DNA from: Bacteroidales bacterium
Lineage (GTDB): Bacteria > Bacteroidota > Bacteroidia > Bacteroidales > UBA4181
DNA length: 9,731 nt
NCBI GenBank assembly: GCA_031287245.1
Contig: JAITTD010000239.1
Span: 1 to 9,731 of the forward strand
Direction of reading: 5' to 3'
The notes beneath the pieces are model-generated. The model saw only the letters and a program-made list of their open reading frames with translations, was not told the DNA's origin and ran no database searches. Positions 1 to 5,995 of the stretch are shown piece after piece (positions within the stretch are counted from its first letter, which is position 1; every line of letters begins with the position of its first letter). Position numbers and translations under genes: made by a program.

Positions 1-416
1 GCGTAACGTGGAGTGTTAGCGGCGGCAGTGCAGGCACAAGCATCAGCGCAGGCGGTTTGCTCACCGTATCGGCAGCCGAAACAGCATCCACGCTCACCGT
101 AACAGCCACCTCCACCGCCGACCCAAGCAAAAAAAGCGCAGTACCGGGAAGGGTGGCAGCAATGACCACCGGCGTAGAAGCAGAGCCGTGGCATGCCATG
201 TCTCTACACCCGAATCCGTTCACCGGAATCGTTCATCTCACCGGCGCCAAAGGCAGCGTGTTGACGGTATTTAACACCACCGGAGCCACAGTACACACCC
301 AAAAGATAAGCAACGAAGACGAAACAATAAGTCTGGAACGGTTGCCCGCAGGCATGTATTTCTTCCGGTTGGAAAAGGACGGAGTGGTGAAAACAGTAAA
401 GGCAGTGAAAAGATAG
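1..416 (+). CDS. 3' end of a secreted Ig-like protein with type IX secretion C-terminal sorting domain (partial)
   Basis: Open from the window edge in the frame starting at base 3 and ending with TAG at 414-416; the start lies upstream of the window. The first ~45 residues (VTWSVSGGSAGTSISAGGLL..., then LTVTATSTADPSK) match the pattern of bacterial Ig-like (Big_2-type) repeats of Bacteroidetes surface proteins. After a short linker comes a C-terminal module of about 70 residues: LHPNPFTG near its start, then a beta-rich stretch with VFNTTGATVHTQ, LPAGMYFFRLE and a basic end (VKTVKAVKR). This is the type A sorting-domain pattern (Por/T9SS), recognised during export across the outer membrane and normally cleaved off. 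The function of the missing N-terminal part (enzyme, adhesin or other) cannot be told. The TTG at 57 is not the start, because the coding pattern continues upstream of it. Confidence 0.85.
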   Translation, partial: VTWSVSGGSAGTSISAGGLLTVSAAETASTLTVTATSTADPSKKSAVPGRVAAMTTGVEAEPWHAMSLHPNPFTGIVHLTGAKGSVLTVFNTTGATVHTQKISNEDETISLERLPAGMYFFRLEKDGVVKTVKAVKR

Positions 417-449
417 CAATGATTAATTCGTAATTTTTAATTTAAATAA

Positions 450-2054
450 ATGGTCAATATAAATCCGGCAGAAGTATCGGAAGTACTGAAAAGACAAATA
501 GAAGGGTTCAAAACAGACATAGAACTTGAAGAAGTAGGTACGGTTTTGAATGTGGGTGACGGGATTGCCCGTATTCACGGACTGTTGAACGTTCAGGCGA
601 ACGAGATGATTGAGTTTCAGAACGGGATGAAAGGCATCGTGATGAACCTTGAAGAAGACAACGTGGGCGTAGTGCTGCTCGGGCTATCCAGCGGAATCAA
701 GGAAGGCGACAGTGTCAAGCGGTTGGGCATCATCGCATCCATTCAGGTAGGCGAAGGCTTACTGGGGCGCGTGGTGAACACCATTGGCGAACCGTTGGAC
801 GGCAAGGGACCCATTGAAGGCACCTTGTACGAAATGCCCTTAGAACGGAAAGCGCCGGGCGTGATTTACCGCCAACCTGTTCGCGAACCCTTGCAAACAG
901 GCATCAAGGCGATTGACGCCATGATTCCCATCGGACGCGGACAGCGCGAGTTAATCATCGGCGACCGCCAAACGGGAAAGACAGCCATCGCTATCGACAC
1001 CATCCTCAACCAGAAAGAATTTTACGAAAAAGGCGAACCGGTTTACTGTATTTACGTTGCCGTGGGGCAAAAAGGCTCCACCGTTGCCAGCCTCTACCAG
1101 ACTTTGGAAGAACACGGCGCACTGCCTTACACCACCATCGTGTCCGCCACAGCCGCTGCACCGGCGGCTTTGCAATACTATGCACCCTTTGCAGGCGCTG
1201 CCATCGGTGAATATTTCCGCGATACGGGACGCGCCGCCTTAGTGATATACGACGACCTGTCGAAACAGGCGGTGGCATATCGCGAAGTGTCGCTGCTGCT
1301 GCGCCGCCCGCCGGGACGCGAAGCATACCCCGGCGACGTGTTCTACCTGCACTCGCGACTGCTGGAACGTGCGGCAAAAATCATCTCGTCCGACGAGATT
1401 GCCGCCCAAATGAACGATTTGCCGGACGTGCTCAAACCGATGGTGAAGGGTGGCGGCTCGCTGACAGCCCTGCCCATCATCGAAACGCAGGCAGGCGACG
1501 TGTCGGCGTACATCCCCACCAATGTCATCTCTATCACCGACGGACAGATATTTCTTGAATCCAACCTGTTCAACGCAGGTATCCGTCCCGCCATCAACGT
1601 GGGAATCTCGGTATCGCGTGTGGGCGGTAATGCACAAATCAAGGCGATGAAGAAAATTGCCGGTACGCTGAAACTTGATCAGGCACAATTCCGCGAATTA
1701 GAAGCCTTCTCGAAATTCGGTTCCGACCTCGACGCCGCCACTCTGTCCATTATCGACAAGGGACGCAAGAATGTGGAACTGCTCAAACAGGGCTTACATT
1801 CGCCTTTGCGCGTGGAACAACAAATCGCGGTCATTTACAGCGGTACAAAAGGCTTGCTGAAAGCCATTCCCACTGACAAAGCAAGGGAATTTGAAACGGA
1901 ATACCTCAAATTGCTGGAATTGGAGTATCAGAACGAATTGAAACAACTGGCAGCAGGCGTATTTACCGACGAAATCGGCAAAACGCTGGAACTTGCCGCA
2001 CGTACGATTGTACTGAAATATATCGACAAACCGAAAGAAGCGGTGGAAAATTAA
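450..2054 (+). CDS. atpA: F1F0 ATP synthase subunit alpha
   Basis: Non-catalytic nucleotide-binding subunit of the F1 head, alternating with beta subunits in the alpha3-beta3 hexamer at the cytoplasmic face of the inner membrane. The 534-residue product opens with the typical delta-contacting helix (PAEVSEVLKRQIEGF) and beta-barrel (VGTVLNVGDGIARIHGL). It has Walker A GDRQTGKT at 171-178, the family signature PAINVGISVS and the arginine finger R390 in SVSRVGG, then the C-terminal helical domain. All key residues are present; the length is slightly above the ~513 of E. coli, as is usual for this phylum. The ATG at 450 is preceded by TAAATAA with no Shine-Dalgarno, typical of Bacteroidetes. atpG follows after 23 bp, so the two are surely co-transcribed. 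Upstream is an unrelated secreted-protein gene, not atpH. No full promoter is visible in the 33-bp gap; TAATTTTT at 431-438 matches five of the six fixed -7 positions but lacks a -33 box. Confidence 0.98.
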   Translation: MVNINPAEVSEVLKRQIEGFKTDIELEEVGTVLNVGDGIARIHGLLNVQANEMIEFQNGMKGIVMNLEEDNVGVVLLGLSSGIKEGDSVKRLGIIASIQVGEGLLGRVVNTIGEPLDGKGPIEGTLYEMPLERKAPGVIYRQPVREPLQTGIKAIDAMIPIGRGQRELIIGDRQTGKTAIAIDTILNQKEFYEKGEPVYCIYVAVGQKGSTVASLYQTLEEHGALPYTTIVSATAAAPAALQYYAPFAGAAIGEYFRDTGRAALVIYDDLSKQAVAYREVSLLLRRPPGREAYPGDVFYLHSRLLERAAKIISSDEIAAQMNDLPDVLKPMVKGGGSLTALPIIETQAGDVSAYIPTNVISITDGQIFLESNLFNAGIRPAINVGISVSRVGGNAQIKAMKKIAGTLKLDQAQFRELEAFSKFGSDLDAATLSIIDKGRKNVELLKQGLHSPLRVEQQIAVIYSGTKGLLKAIPTDKAREFETEYLKLLELEYQNELKQLAAGVFTDEIGKTLELAARTIVLKYIDKPKEAVEN

Positions 2055-2077
2055 TGTCATCATCCATATTTATTTGA

Positions 2078-2971
2078 ATGGCAAATTTAAAAGAAATACG
2101 AATCAGAATAGCATCTGTGGTTTCCACGCGGCAGATTACAAGCGCCATGAAGATGGTGGCGGCTGCCAAGTTGAAAAAAGCGCAGGATACCATCGTTAAT
2201 TTCAGACCTTACGCGCGTAAGATGCAGGAAATAATGGTGAATGTGGCATCTGCCGCAGGCAACGTAGATGGCAATGTATATGCCGAAGACCGCGACTGTT
2301 ACAACGCTTTGGTGGTGGTGATCACCTCCAATCGAGGATTGTGCGGCGCTTTTAATTCCAACGCCATCAAAGAAGGCATACGCACAGCCGAAAGCAAATA
2401 CGGAGAGTTGTTGAAAAGGGGAAAAGTGCATTTCTACACCATCGGCAAAAAGGGCTACGACACCCTCAGCAAGCGCAACCTGCCTGTTGAACAGCAAGAT
2501 TTCAGCATTTTCGACGACCTGACCTACGACAAGGTTGCCACCATTGCCGAATCGCTGATGGATGACTTCAAATCAGGCAAATACGACAGCATTGATATTG
2601 TTTACAACGGATTTGTCAATGCAGCGGTGCAAAAGGTGACAGTGCAACATTTTCTGCCACTCCTGCCCGAAGAAGAACCCGAAGCCAAGCCCAAATCAAA
2701 AAAGGTGCATACCGACTATATTTACGAGCCAAGCAAGGAGTTTATTATCAAGGAACTGATACCGCAAAACCTGAAAATGTTAGTATATCAGGCTTTACTC
2801 GACTCGGTGGCTTCGGAACACGGCGCCCGCATGACTTCCATGCATCAGGCAACCGACAATGCCTCCCAACTCATTACCGACCTCACCCTGCAATACAACA
2901 AAGCACGGCAAGCGTCCATCACCAACGAATTAGTGGAAATTGTCAGCGGTGCGGAAGCGTTAAACGGATAA
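2078..2971 (+). CDS. atpG: F1F0 ATP synthase subunit gamma
   Basis: Central rotary shaft of the F1 motor, whose coiled-coil N- and C-terminal helices turn inside the alpha3-beta3 hexamer. The 297-residue product starts MANLKEIRIRIASV with the conserved QITSAMKMVAAAKLKKAQ helix (about 19-36). It carries the hallmark SNRGLCGAFNSN at 84-95 and ends with the conserved helix SEHGARMTSMHQATDNA...LTLQYNKARQASITNELVEIVSGAEAL (246-295). A charged linker rich in E, K and P (about 198-210) sits between the Rossmann-like middle domain and the C-terminal helix; such linkers vary in this phylum. It lies 23 bp after atpA and is intact. The genes for beta, epsilon and the F0 part are not in this window. Confidence 0.98.
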   Translation: MANLKEIRIRIASVVSTRQITSAMKMVAAAKLKKAQDTIVNFRPYARKMQEIMVNVASAAGNVDGNVYAEDRDCYNALVVVITSNRGLCGAFNSNAIKEGIRTAESKYGELLKRGKVHFYTIGKKGYDTLSKRNLPVEQQDFSIFDDLTYDKVATIAESLMDDFKSGKYDSIDIVYNGFVNAAVQKVTVQHFLPLLPEEEPEAKPKSKKVHTDYIYEPSKEFIIKELIPQNLKMLVYQALLDSVASEHGARMTSMHQATDNASQLITDLTLQYNKARQASITNELVEIVSGAEALNG

Positions 2972-2980
2972 TTTAATCAA

Positions 2981-2997
2981 TTATGAATTATGAATTA
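2981..2997 (+). repeat. Short tandem repeat TTATGAA x2 plus TTA after atpG
   Basis: TTATGAA at 2981-2987 is repeated directly at 2988-2994 and followed by TTA. It lies 10 bases after the atpG stop codon and marks the change from the core ATP synthase genes to the accessory stretch. AT-rich repeats of this look are common between Bacteroidetes genes; two copies can arise by chance or slippage. No function is claimed. Confidence 0.5.
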
Positions 2998-3032
2998 ATG
3001 GTTTCTGCCAAAAACTTTTTTCATTGCATGCA

Positions 3033-3064
3033 TTTGGAAATATAAAAATTTTCGTGTACTTTTG
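3033..3064 (+). promoter_or_regulatory. Bacteroidetes-type promoter of the toxin-antitoxin (and probably xylanase) unit
   Basis: TTTG at 3033-3036, a 20-bp spacer and TACTTTTG at 3057-3064 match the Bacteroidetes primary-sigma consensus (TTTG, about 19-21 bp, TAnnTTTG) at every fixed base. Transcription would start around 3070-3073, giving a leader of about 15 nt before the ATG pair at 3086/3089. The promoter overlaps the possible TTG start at 3062, which argues against that start. It is the only full promoter I find between atpG and the end of the xylanase gene. Confidence 0.75.
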
Positions 3065-3085
3065 CTTATATTTTTAACAGTGAAG

Positions 3086-3334
3086 ATGATGAGTTCAATA
3101 GAATTGGAAGCCCAAAAAGCCAAGTTGGCGCGTGAAATCCTCAGCGAAACCGACGAAAAAGTGGTGTCTAAAATGATGCTGTTTTTTCTCAATACCAAAG
3201 AAAAATCCGAAAGATTACCTTGGCAGTTGACTGAGGAAGAACTTTGCGAAGAAGTGAGGCAAGCCGAAATCGAATATGAGCAAGGTTTGTGCATCACACA
3301 GGAAGATTTTTTAAAAGAGCAGGCACAATGGTAA
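3086..3334 (+). CDS. Antitoxin component of a ParD/ParE-like (RelE superfamily) toxin-antitoxin pair
   Basis: Small acidic protein of 82 residues (MMSSIELEAQKAKLAREILSE..., then LTEEELCEEVRQAEIEYEQG, ending ITQEDFLKEQAQW). The sequence resembles the short 'addiction module' proteins found before RelE/ParE toxins in Bacteroidetes, whose C-terminal acidic helix wraps the toxin. I do not see a clear ribbon-helix-helix motif, so the DNA-binding family is unassigned. Two adjacent ATG codons (3086, 3089) are candidate starts; the upstream TTG at 3062 lies inside the promoter. Its stop overlaps the toxin start as ATGGTAA (3328-3334), a translational coupling typical of such pairs. If it behaves like its relatives, it neutralises the toxin and, with it, represses the promoter at 3033-3064. 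Base composition is more AT-rich than the flanking core genes. Confidence 0.75.
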   Translation: MMSSIELEAQKAKLAREILSETDEKVVSKMMLFFLNTKEKSERLPWQLTEEELCEEVRQAEIEYEQGLCITQEDFLKEQAQW

Positions 3335-3645
3335 TTTGGTGGTCGCCCAAAGCAAAACGAAGGCTAAAAGGCATTTACCTCTATTACAAGGAAAGAAGCG
3401 AGTTGGCAGCGGAAAACATACTCACGGAAATCAATAGCGCCGTTGAGCATTTGACGAAATATCCGCAAATGGCTGCAAAAGAACCGCTACTTGCCGGTTT
3501 TGCCAAAATCTATCGTTCGCTTTTGGTAAGGAAATATTTTAAGGTGGTTTACTTTGTGGACGAAGTGAAGGATGCAATCGTCATTGCTACCGTTTGGGAC
3601 AGCCGTCAGAATCCTGCAAAACTGAAATTGGAAATTGAAGAATAA
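3328..3645 (+). CDS. RelE/ParE family toxin
   Basis: A 105-residue basic protein: MVIWWSPKAKRRLKGIYLYYKERS at the N-terminus, a helical pair (AAENILTEINSAVEHLTKYPQM), then the beta-sheet core IYRSLLVRKYFKVVYFVDEVKDAIVIATVWDSRQNP. The ending VWDSRQNPAKL is the usual close of ParE/RelE-type toxins (Pfam ParE_toxin pattern). Family members either poison DNA gyrase (ParE) or cleave mRNA on the ribosome (RelE); the sequence alone does not decide which. The ATG at 3328 was chosen because it overlaps the antitoxin stop by 7 bases; the frame is open back to 3289 but that part overlaps the antitoxin deeply. The xylanase ATG codons follow 2 and 20 bases after the toxin stop. Confidence 0.85.
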   Translation: MVIWWSPKAKRRLKGIYLYYKERSELAAENILTEINSAVEHLTKYPQMAAKEPLLAGFAKIYRSLLVRKYFKVVYFVDEVKDAIVIATVWDSRQNPAKLKLEIEE

Positions 3646-3665
3646 ATATGATAATTAATATAACA

Positions 3666-5003
3666 ATGGTAAGTACAAAATCTTGGATGGCAGCAGCCAT
3701 GATGCTGCTAAGCCTCGCGGCTGCGGGGCAGGACTACAGCGCCACGAAGCAGGTGCAGGAAAACGACAACTGGCGCGCCGAGGCGAATGCCCGCATCGAA
3801 CAACACCGCAAGGAAGATGTGAGCATACGCCTCACGCAGAACGGCAAGCCCGTGAACAACGCTACCGTCCGCGTGGAGATGACGCGCCACGAGTTCCTCT
3901 TCGGCAGTAACGTTTTTGCCTATGGCACCAACGAGGAGTACAACCGCCGCTTCGCAGAGTTGCTGAACTTCGCCACAATGGGTTTCTATTGGGCCGGGTA
4001 CGAGCGGGAAAAGGACAAGCCTAACTACGCCGGCACCCAGCCGGTGGCAGAATGGTGCGCCGCCAACGGCATTATCGGCAAGGGACACCCGCTGATTTGG
4101 AACACCGGCGAACCTTCGTGGATAAAAGATATGACCGAAGAGGAGATTCTCCGCCGGCAAATGGCACGCACCACCGACTGCGTGGCACGCTTCAAAAACA
4201 CCATCACCGTGTGGGACGTGGTGAACGAGATGGTAGGCTGGGACCGCGAAAACTACTGGGGCTATGCGCCGCGCCTTACTTCGCTGGTGGTGAACAACAC
4301 AGGCAAAGTGCCGTTTTGCAAGGCTGCCTTTGCCGCTGCCCGCAAGGGAAACCCCAATGCCACTCTGCTGATTAACGACTGGATGGTGTACAGCGACAGG
4401 TTAAAAGACGACCGTCGCTACTCGGATTTGCTCAGCCGCCTCACCGACGAGAAAGGACAGCCGATTTACGATGCCATCGGCATCCAGAGCCACATGCACG
4501 GCGGACCGTGGATCAACAAAAAAATTTGGGATGTCTGCGAAGAATTTGCCAAGTTCGGCAAGCCGCTGCACTTCACAGAGGTTACTATCCTGTCCACCAC
4601 TGTGCAGAGAGACTGGGGCAGCCTCACCGAGGACGAGCCTTCCACGCCTGAGGGTGAGGCGTTTCAGCGCGATGCGCTGGAGCGGTTCTACACGATGGTG
4701 TTTTCGCACCCCGCCACTGCCGCCATCACGTGGTGGGACTTCAGCGACCGCAACGCATGGCGACACGCGCCAGCCGGACTGCTGCACAAGGATATGACTC
4801 CCAAGCCTGCTTACGAGGCGCTGAAAAAACTGATTAAAAACGACTGGGCAACCAATACCACGGTGAAAACTGACAAAACCGGCACCGCCAAACTCCGCGC
4901 ATTCCGCGGCGACTACCGCATCACCGTTACGCAAGGCAAAAAAACCCGCGTGTTCACGGAAAAGGTAGCCAAAGGCAAGGGTGTAATTGAGATTGAGTTG
5001 TAA
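3666..5003 (+). CDS. Secreted endo-1,4-beta-xylanase, glycoside hydrolase family 10
   Basis: Retaining GH10 hydrolase that cuts beta-1,4-xylan chains, probably in the periplasm or outside the cell. From ATG 3666 the 445-residue product begins with a signal peptide (MVSTKSWMAAAMMLLSLAAAGQ); the in-frame ATG at 3648 adds six residues (MIINIT) and is the alternative start. A small beta-rich segment (about 45-75) precedes the barrel, which begins near HEFLFGSNVF. Visible catalytic elements are GHPLIWN (140-146), WDVVNE with acid/base E188, GIQSHMHGG (272-280), the nucleophile E305 in HFTEV, and WWDFSDRNAWR (356-366). The second His of the usual HTLVWH motif is Asn here, as in a subgroup with HPLIWN; the catalytic pair is intact. 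The C-terminus is a short beta-rich tail; there is no T9SS sorting domain, lipobox or recognisable binding module. It sits directly behind the toxin gene with no promoter of its own that I can see. Confidence 0.93.
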   Translation: MVSTKSWMAAAMMLLSLAAAGQDYSATKQVQENDNWRAEANARIEQHRKEDVSIRLTQNGKPVNNATVRVEMTRHEFLFGSNVFAYGTNEEYNRRFAELLNFATMGFYWAGYEREKDKPNYAGTQPVAEWCAANGIIGKGHPLIWNTGEPSWIKDMTEEEILRRQMARTTDCVARFKNTITVWDVVNEMVGWDRENYWGYAPRLTSLVVNNTGKVPFCKAAFAAARKGNPNATLLINDWMVYSDRLKDDRRYSDLLSRLTDEKGQPIYDAIGIQSHMHGGPWINKKIWDVCEEFAKFGKPLHFTEVTILSTTVQRDWGSLTEDEPSTPEGEAFQRDALERFYTMVFSHPATAAITWWDFSDRNAWRHAPAGLLHKDMTPKPAYEALKKLIKNDWATNTTVKTDKTGTAKLRAFRGDYRITVTQGKKTRVFTEKVAKGKGVIEIEL

Positions 5004-5011
5004 CTAATTCG

Positions 5012-5176
5012 TCAATAATTATCATCCCCTTGGGGGGAATAATCTGATGCAAGGTATTCCCTTTCTTCTTCATAGGTCATATCCATAATATCAAGACTTA
5101 TCTTATCCTTGATATCTCTCAATGTTTGCATAATACCGGGAATTATCACCGGTTCAGGTAATTTAATCGTTTTCAT
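5012..5176 (-). CDS. 54-residue putative antitoxin partner of the PIN-domain toxin
   Basis: Minus-strand ORF from ATG (complement of 5174-5176) to TGA (complement of 5012-5014). The product begins MKTIKLPEPVIIPGIMQTLR, has a middle of DIKDKISLDIMDMT, then YEEEREYLASDY, and ends PQGDDNY. It is strongly acidic at the C-terminus. The pattern 'I+DKIS-DI-DMT-EEE-YL' is like the small proteins that accompany PIN-domain toxins in Bacteroidetes and Cyanobacteria; this is recognition from memory, not a search. Its start overlaps the 3' end of the PIN gene by 14 bp (5163-5176), which implies coupled translation and supports a real gene. The order toxin-then-antitoxin is the reverse of the classic vapBC order. 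The stop is only 8 bases from the end of the convergent xylanase gene. Confidence 0.65.
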   Translation of the reverse strand: MKTIKLPEPVIIPGIMQTLRDIKDKISLDIMDMTYEEEREYLASDYSPQGDDNY

Positions 5177-5627
5177 AACTAATTATTTCTTTAGGCGTTC
5201 GTATTTCTATTGGTTTGTATCCACGTAAGACATTGATACCATTGTAACCGTTAATTCGTTTAAGATTTACAATGTGTTTAAAATTCCAACTTGCCAAAAC
5301 GTCAGCTTTGCATATCGTTGCCATAGCAATATGCTGGCAATCATCAAGACTTGTTTTCCCAACAACATTGGCTTCAACATAGTGGCTTGCCAATAATTTA
5401 GCCTCTGGCACTAACGTTAGTCGCTCAATACAGTTCGAAGGAATTGTTTCCAGCAGCATTCTGACATGAACCGGTGCATGTATTAGTTCTTTGTCGAGCA
5501 ATTCGGACACAAGAATAACAACCTTACCTTGTTTCACACTTTCAAAAAACGATACAGTTGCTTCCGAAAACTCTTCATCAAAGTATCCGCCCACTACTGA
5601 AGTGTCTATATAAATCCTTTGTTTCAT
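5163..5627 (-). CDS. PIN-domain protein, VapC-like putative ribonuclease toxin
   Basis: A 154-residue PIN-fold protein, a family of metal-dependent ribonucleases that act as toxins in many type II toxin-antitoxin systems. The first acidic residue is D8 in IYIDTSVVGGYFDEEF; a second acid is likely E42 (VSELLDKE). The third is D95/D96 in SLDDCQHIAMA, followed by KADVLASWNFKHIVN (107-121), the typical C-terminal signature of this subfamily. The core therefore looks catalytically complete. It ends NVLRGYKPIEIRTPKEII, a conserved tail of the group. It lies 35 bp after the DUF3467 stop on the same strand with no visible promoter in between, so it may be read through from the gyrB unit. Its 3' end overlaps the start of the 54-residue ORF at 5012-5176. 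RNA target unknown. Confidence 0.85.
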   Translation of the reverse strand: MKQRIYIDTSVVGGYFDEEFSEATVSFFESVKQGKVVILVSELLDKELIHAPVHVRMLLETIPSNCIERLTLVPEAKLLASHYVEANVVGKTSLDDCQHIAMATICKADVLASWNFKHIVNLKRINGYNGINVLRGYKPIEIRTPKEIISYEND

Positions 5628-5662
5628 ATTGTTTTTTCAAAAACGCTTACAAATGCCAAGAT

Positions 5663-5977
5663 TTAATTAAATCCAAACGGACCAATGGATGGTCCTTTGT
5701 CCTCGATTTGCACTGGTCCGTGTTTGCTTTCGTATTTGTTCATGTTGTCGCCCAGCGCTAACCATAGCCGTTTGGCGTGTTCGGGCGTCAGGATGATGCG
5801 CGATTTCACGTCTGCCTTGGGAACACCTGGCATCACCCGTATAAAATCTACCACAAACTCCGATGAGGAATGGGAAATAACCGCAAGGTTGGAATAAACA
5901 CCCTGCGCTATTTCCTCTTTCAGTTCGATATTAATCTGATTTTTACCCTGTTGGGGGTGATTTTGCTGTTCTTCCAT
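5663..5977 (-). CDS. DUF3467 family protein
   Basis: A 104-residue soluble protein that matches the DUF3467 pattern: after a Gln/Asn-rich N-terminus (MEEQQNHPQQGKNQ) comes INIELKEEIAQGVYSNLAVISHSSSEFVVDFIRVMPG, then KADVKSRIILTPEHAKRLWLALGDNMNKYESKHG. Length and layout are usual for the family, which is widespread in Bacteroidetes and has no established function to my knowledge. It starts 18 bp after the gyrB stop on the same strand, so co-transcription with gyrB is very likely. From memory, relatives in Bacteroidetes often lie next to rpoC, so its place behind gyrB is of some note. No signal peptide or membrane segment. Confidence 0.88.
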   Translation of the reverse strand: MEEQQNHPQQGKNQINIELKEEIAQGVYSNLAVISHSSSEFVVDFIRVMPGVPKADVKSRIILTPEHAKRLWLALGDNMNKYESKHGPVQIEDKGPSIGPFGFN

Positions 5978-5995
5978 GGTGTATTTGTAATTGAT

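Noticed and set aside
417..449. AT-rich TTAATTCGTAATTTTTAATTT before atpA as a repeat element shared with 5003-5020
   Set aside because: Only TAATTCGT is shared; eight AT-rich bases are not enough to call a repeat family.
3062..3085. Earlier TTG start for the antitoxin gene, adding eight residues
   Set aside because: The TTG is part of the -7 promoter box (3057-3064), so it would lie upstream of the transcript; the ATG pair at 3086/3089 fits better.
3522..3556. Possible internal promoter for the xylanase inside the toxin gene (TTTG at 3522-3525, TACTTTG at 3550-3556)
   Set aside because: The -7 element lacks one T of TAnnTTTG and the spacing is 24 bp, outside the usual 19-21.
3666..5003. 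The Asn in GHPLIWN as a sign of an inactive xylanase
   Set aside because: HPLIWN-type variants occur in active-looking GH10 relatives, and the acid/base E188, nucleophile E305 and subsite residues (QSH, WWDFSD) are all present.
5023..5043. CCCC-TT-GGGG dyad near the 3' end of the xylanase as a bidirectional terminator
   Set aside because: The stem is at most five pairs, has no T-run on either strand, and lies inside the 54-codon ORF.
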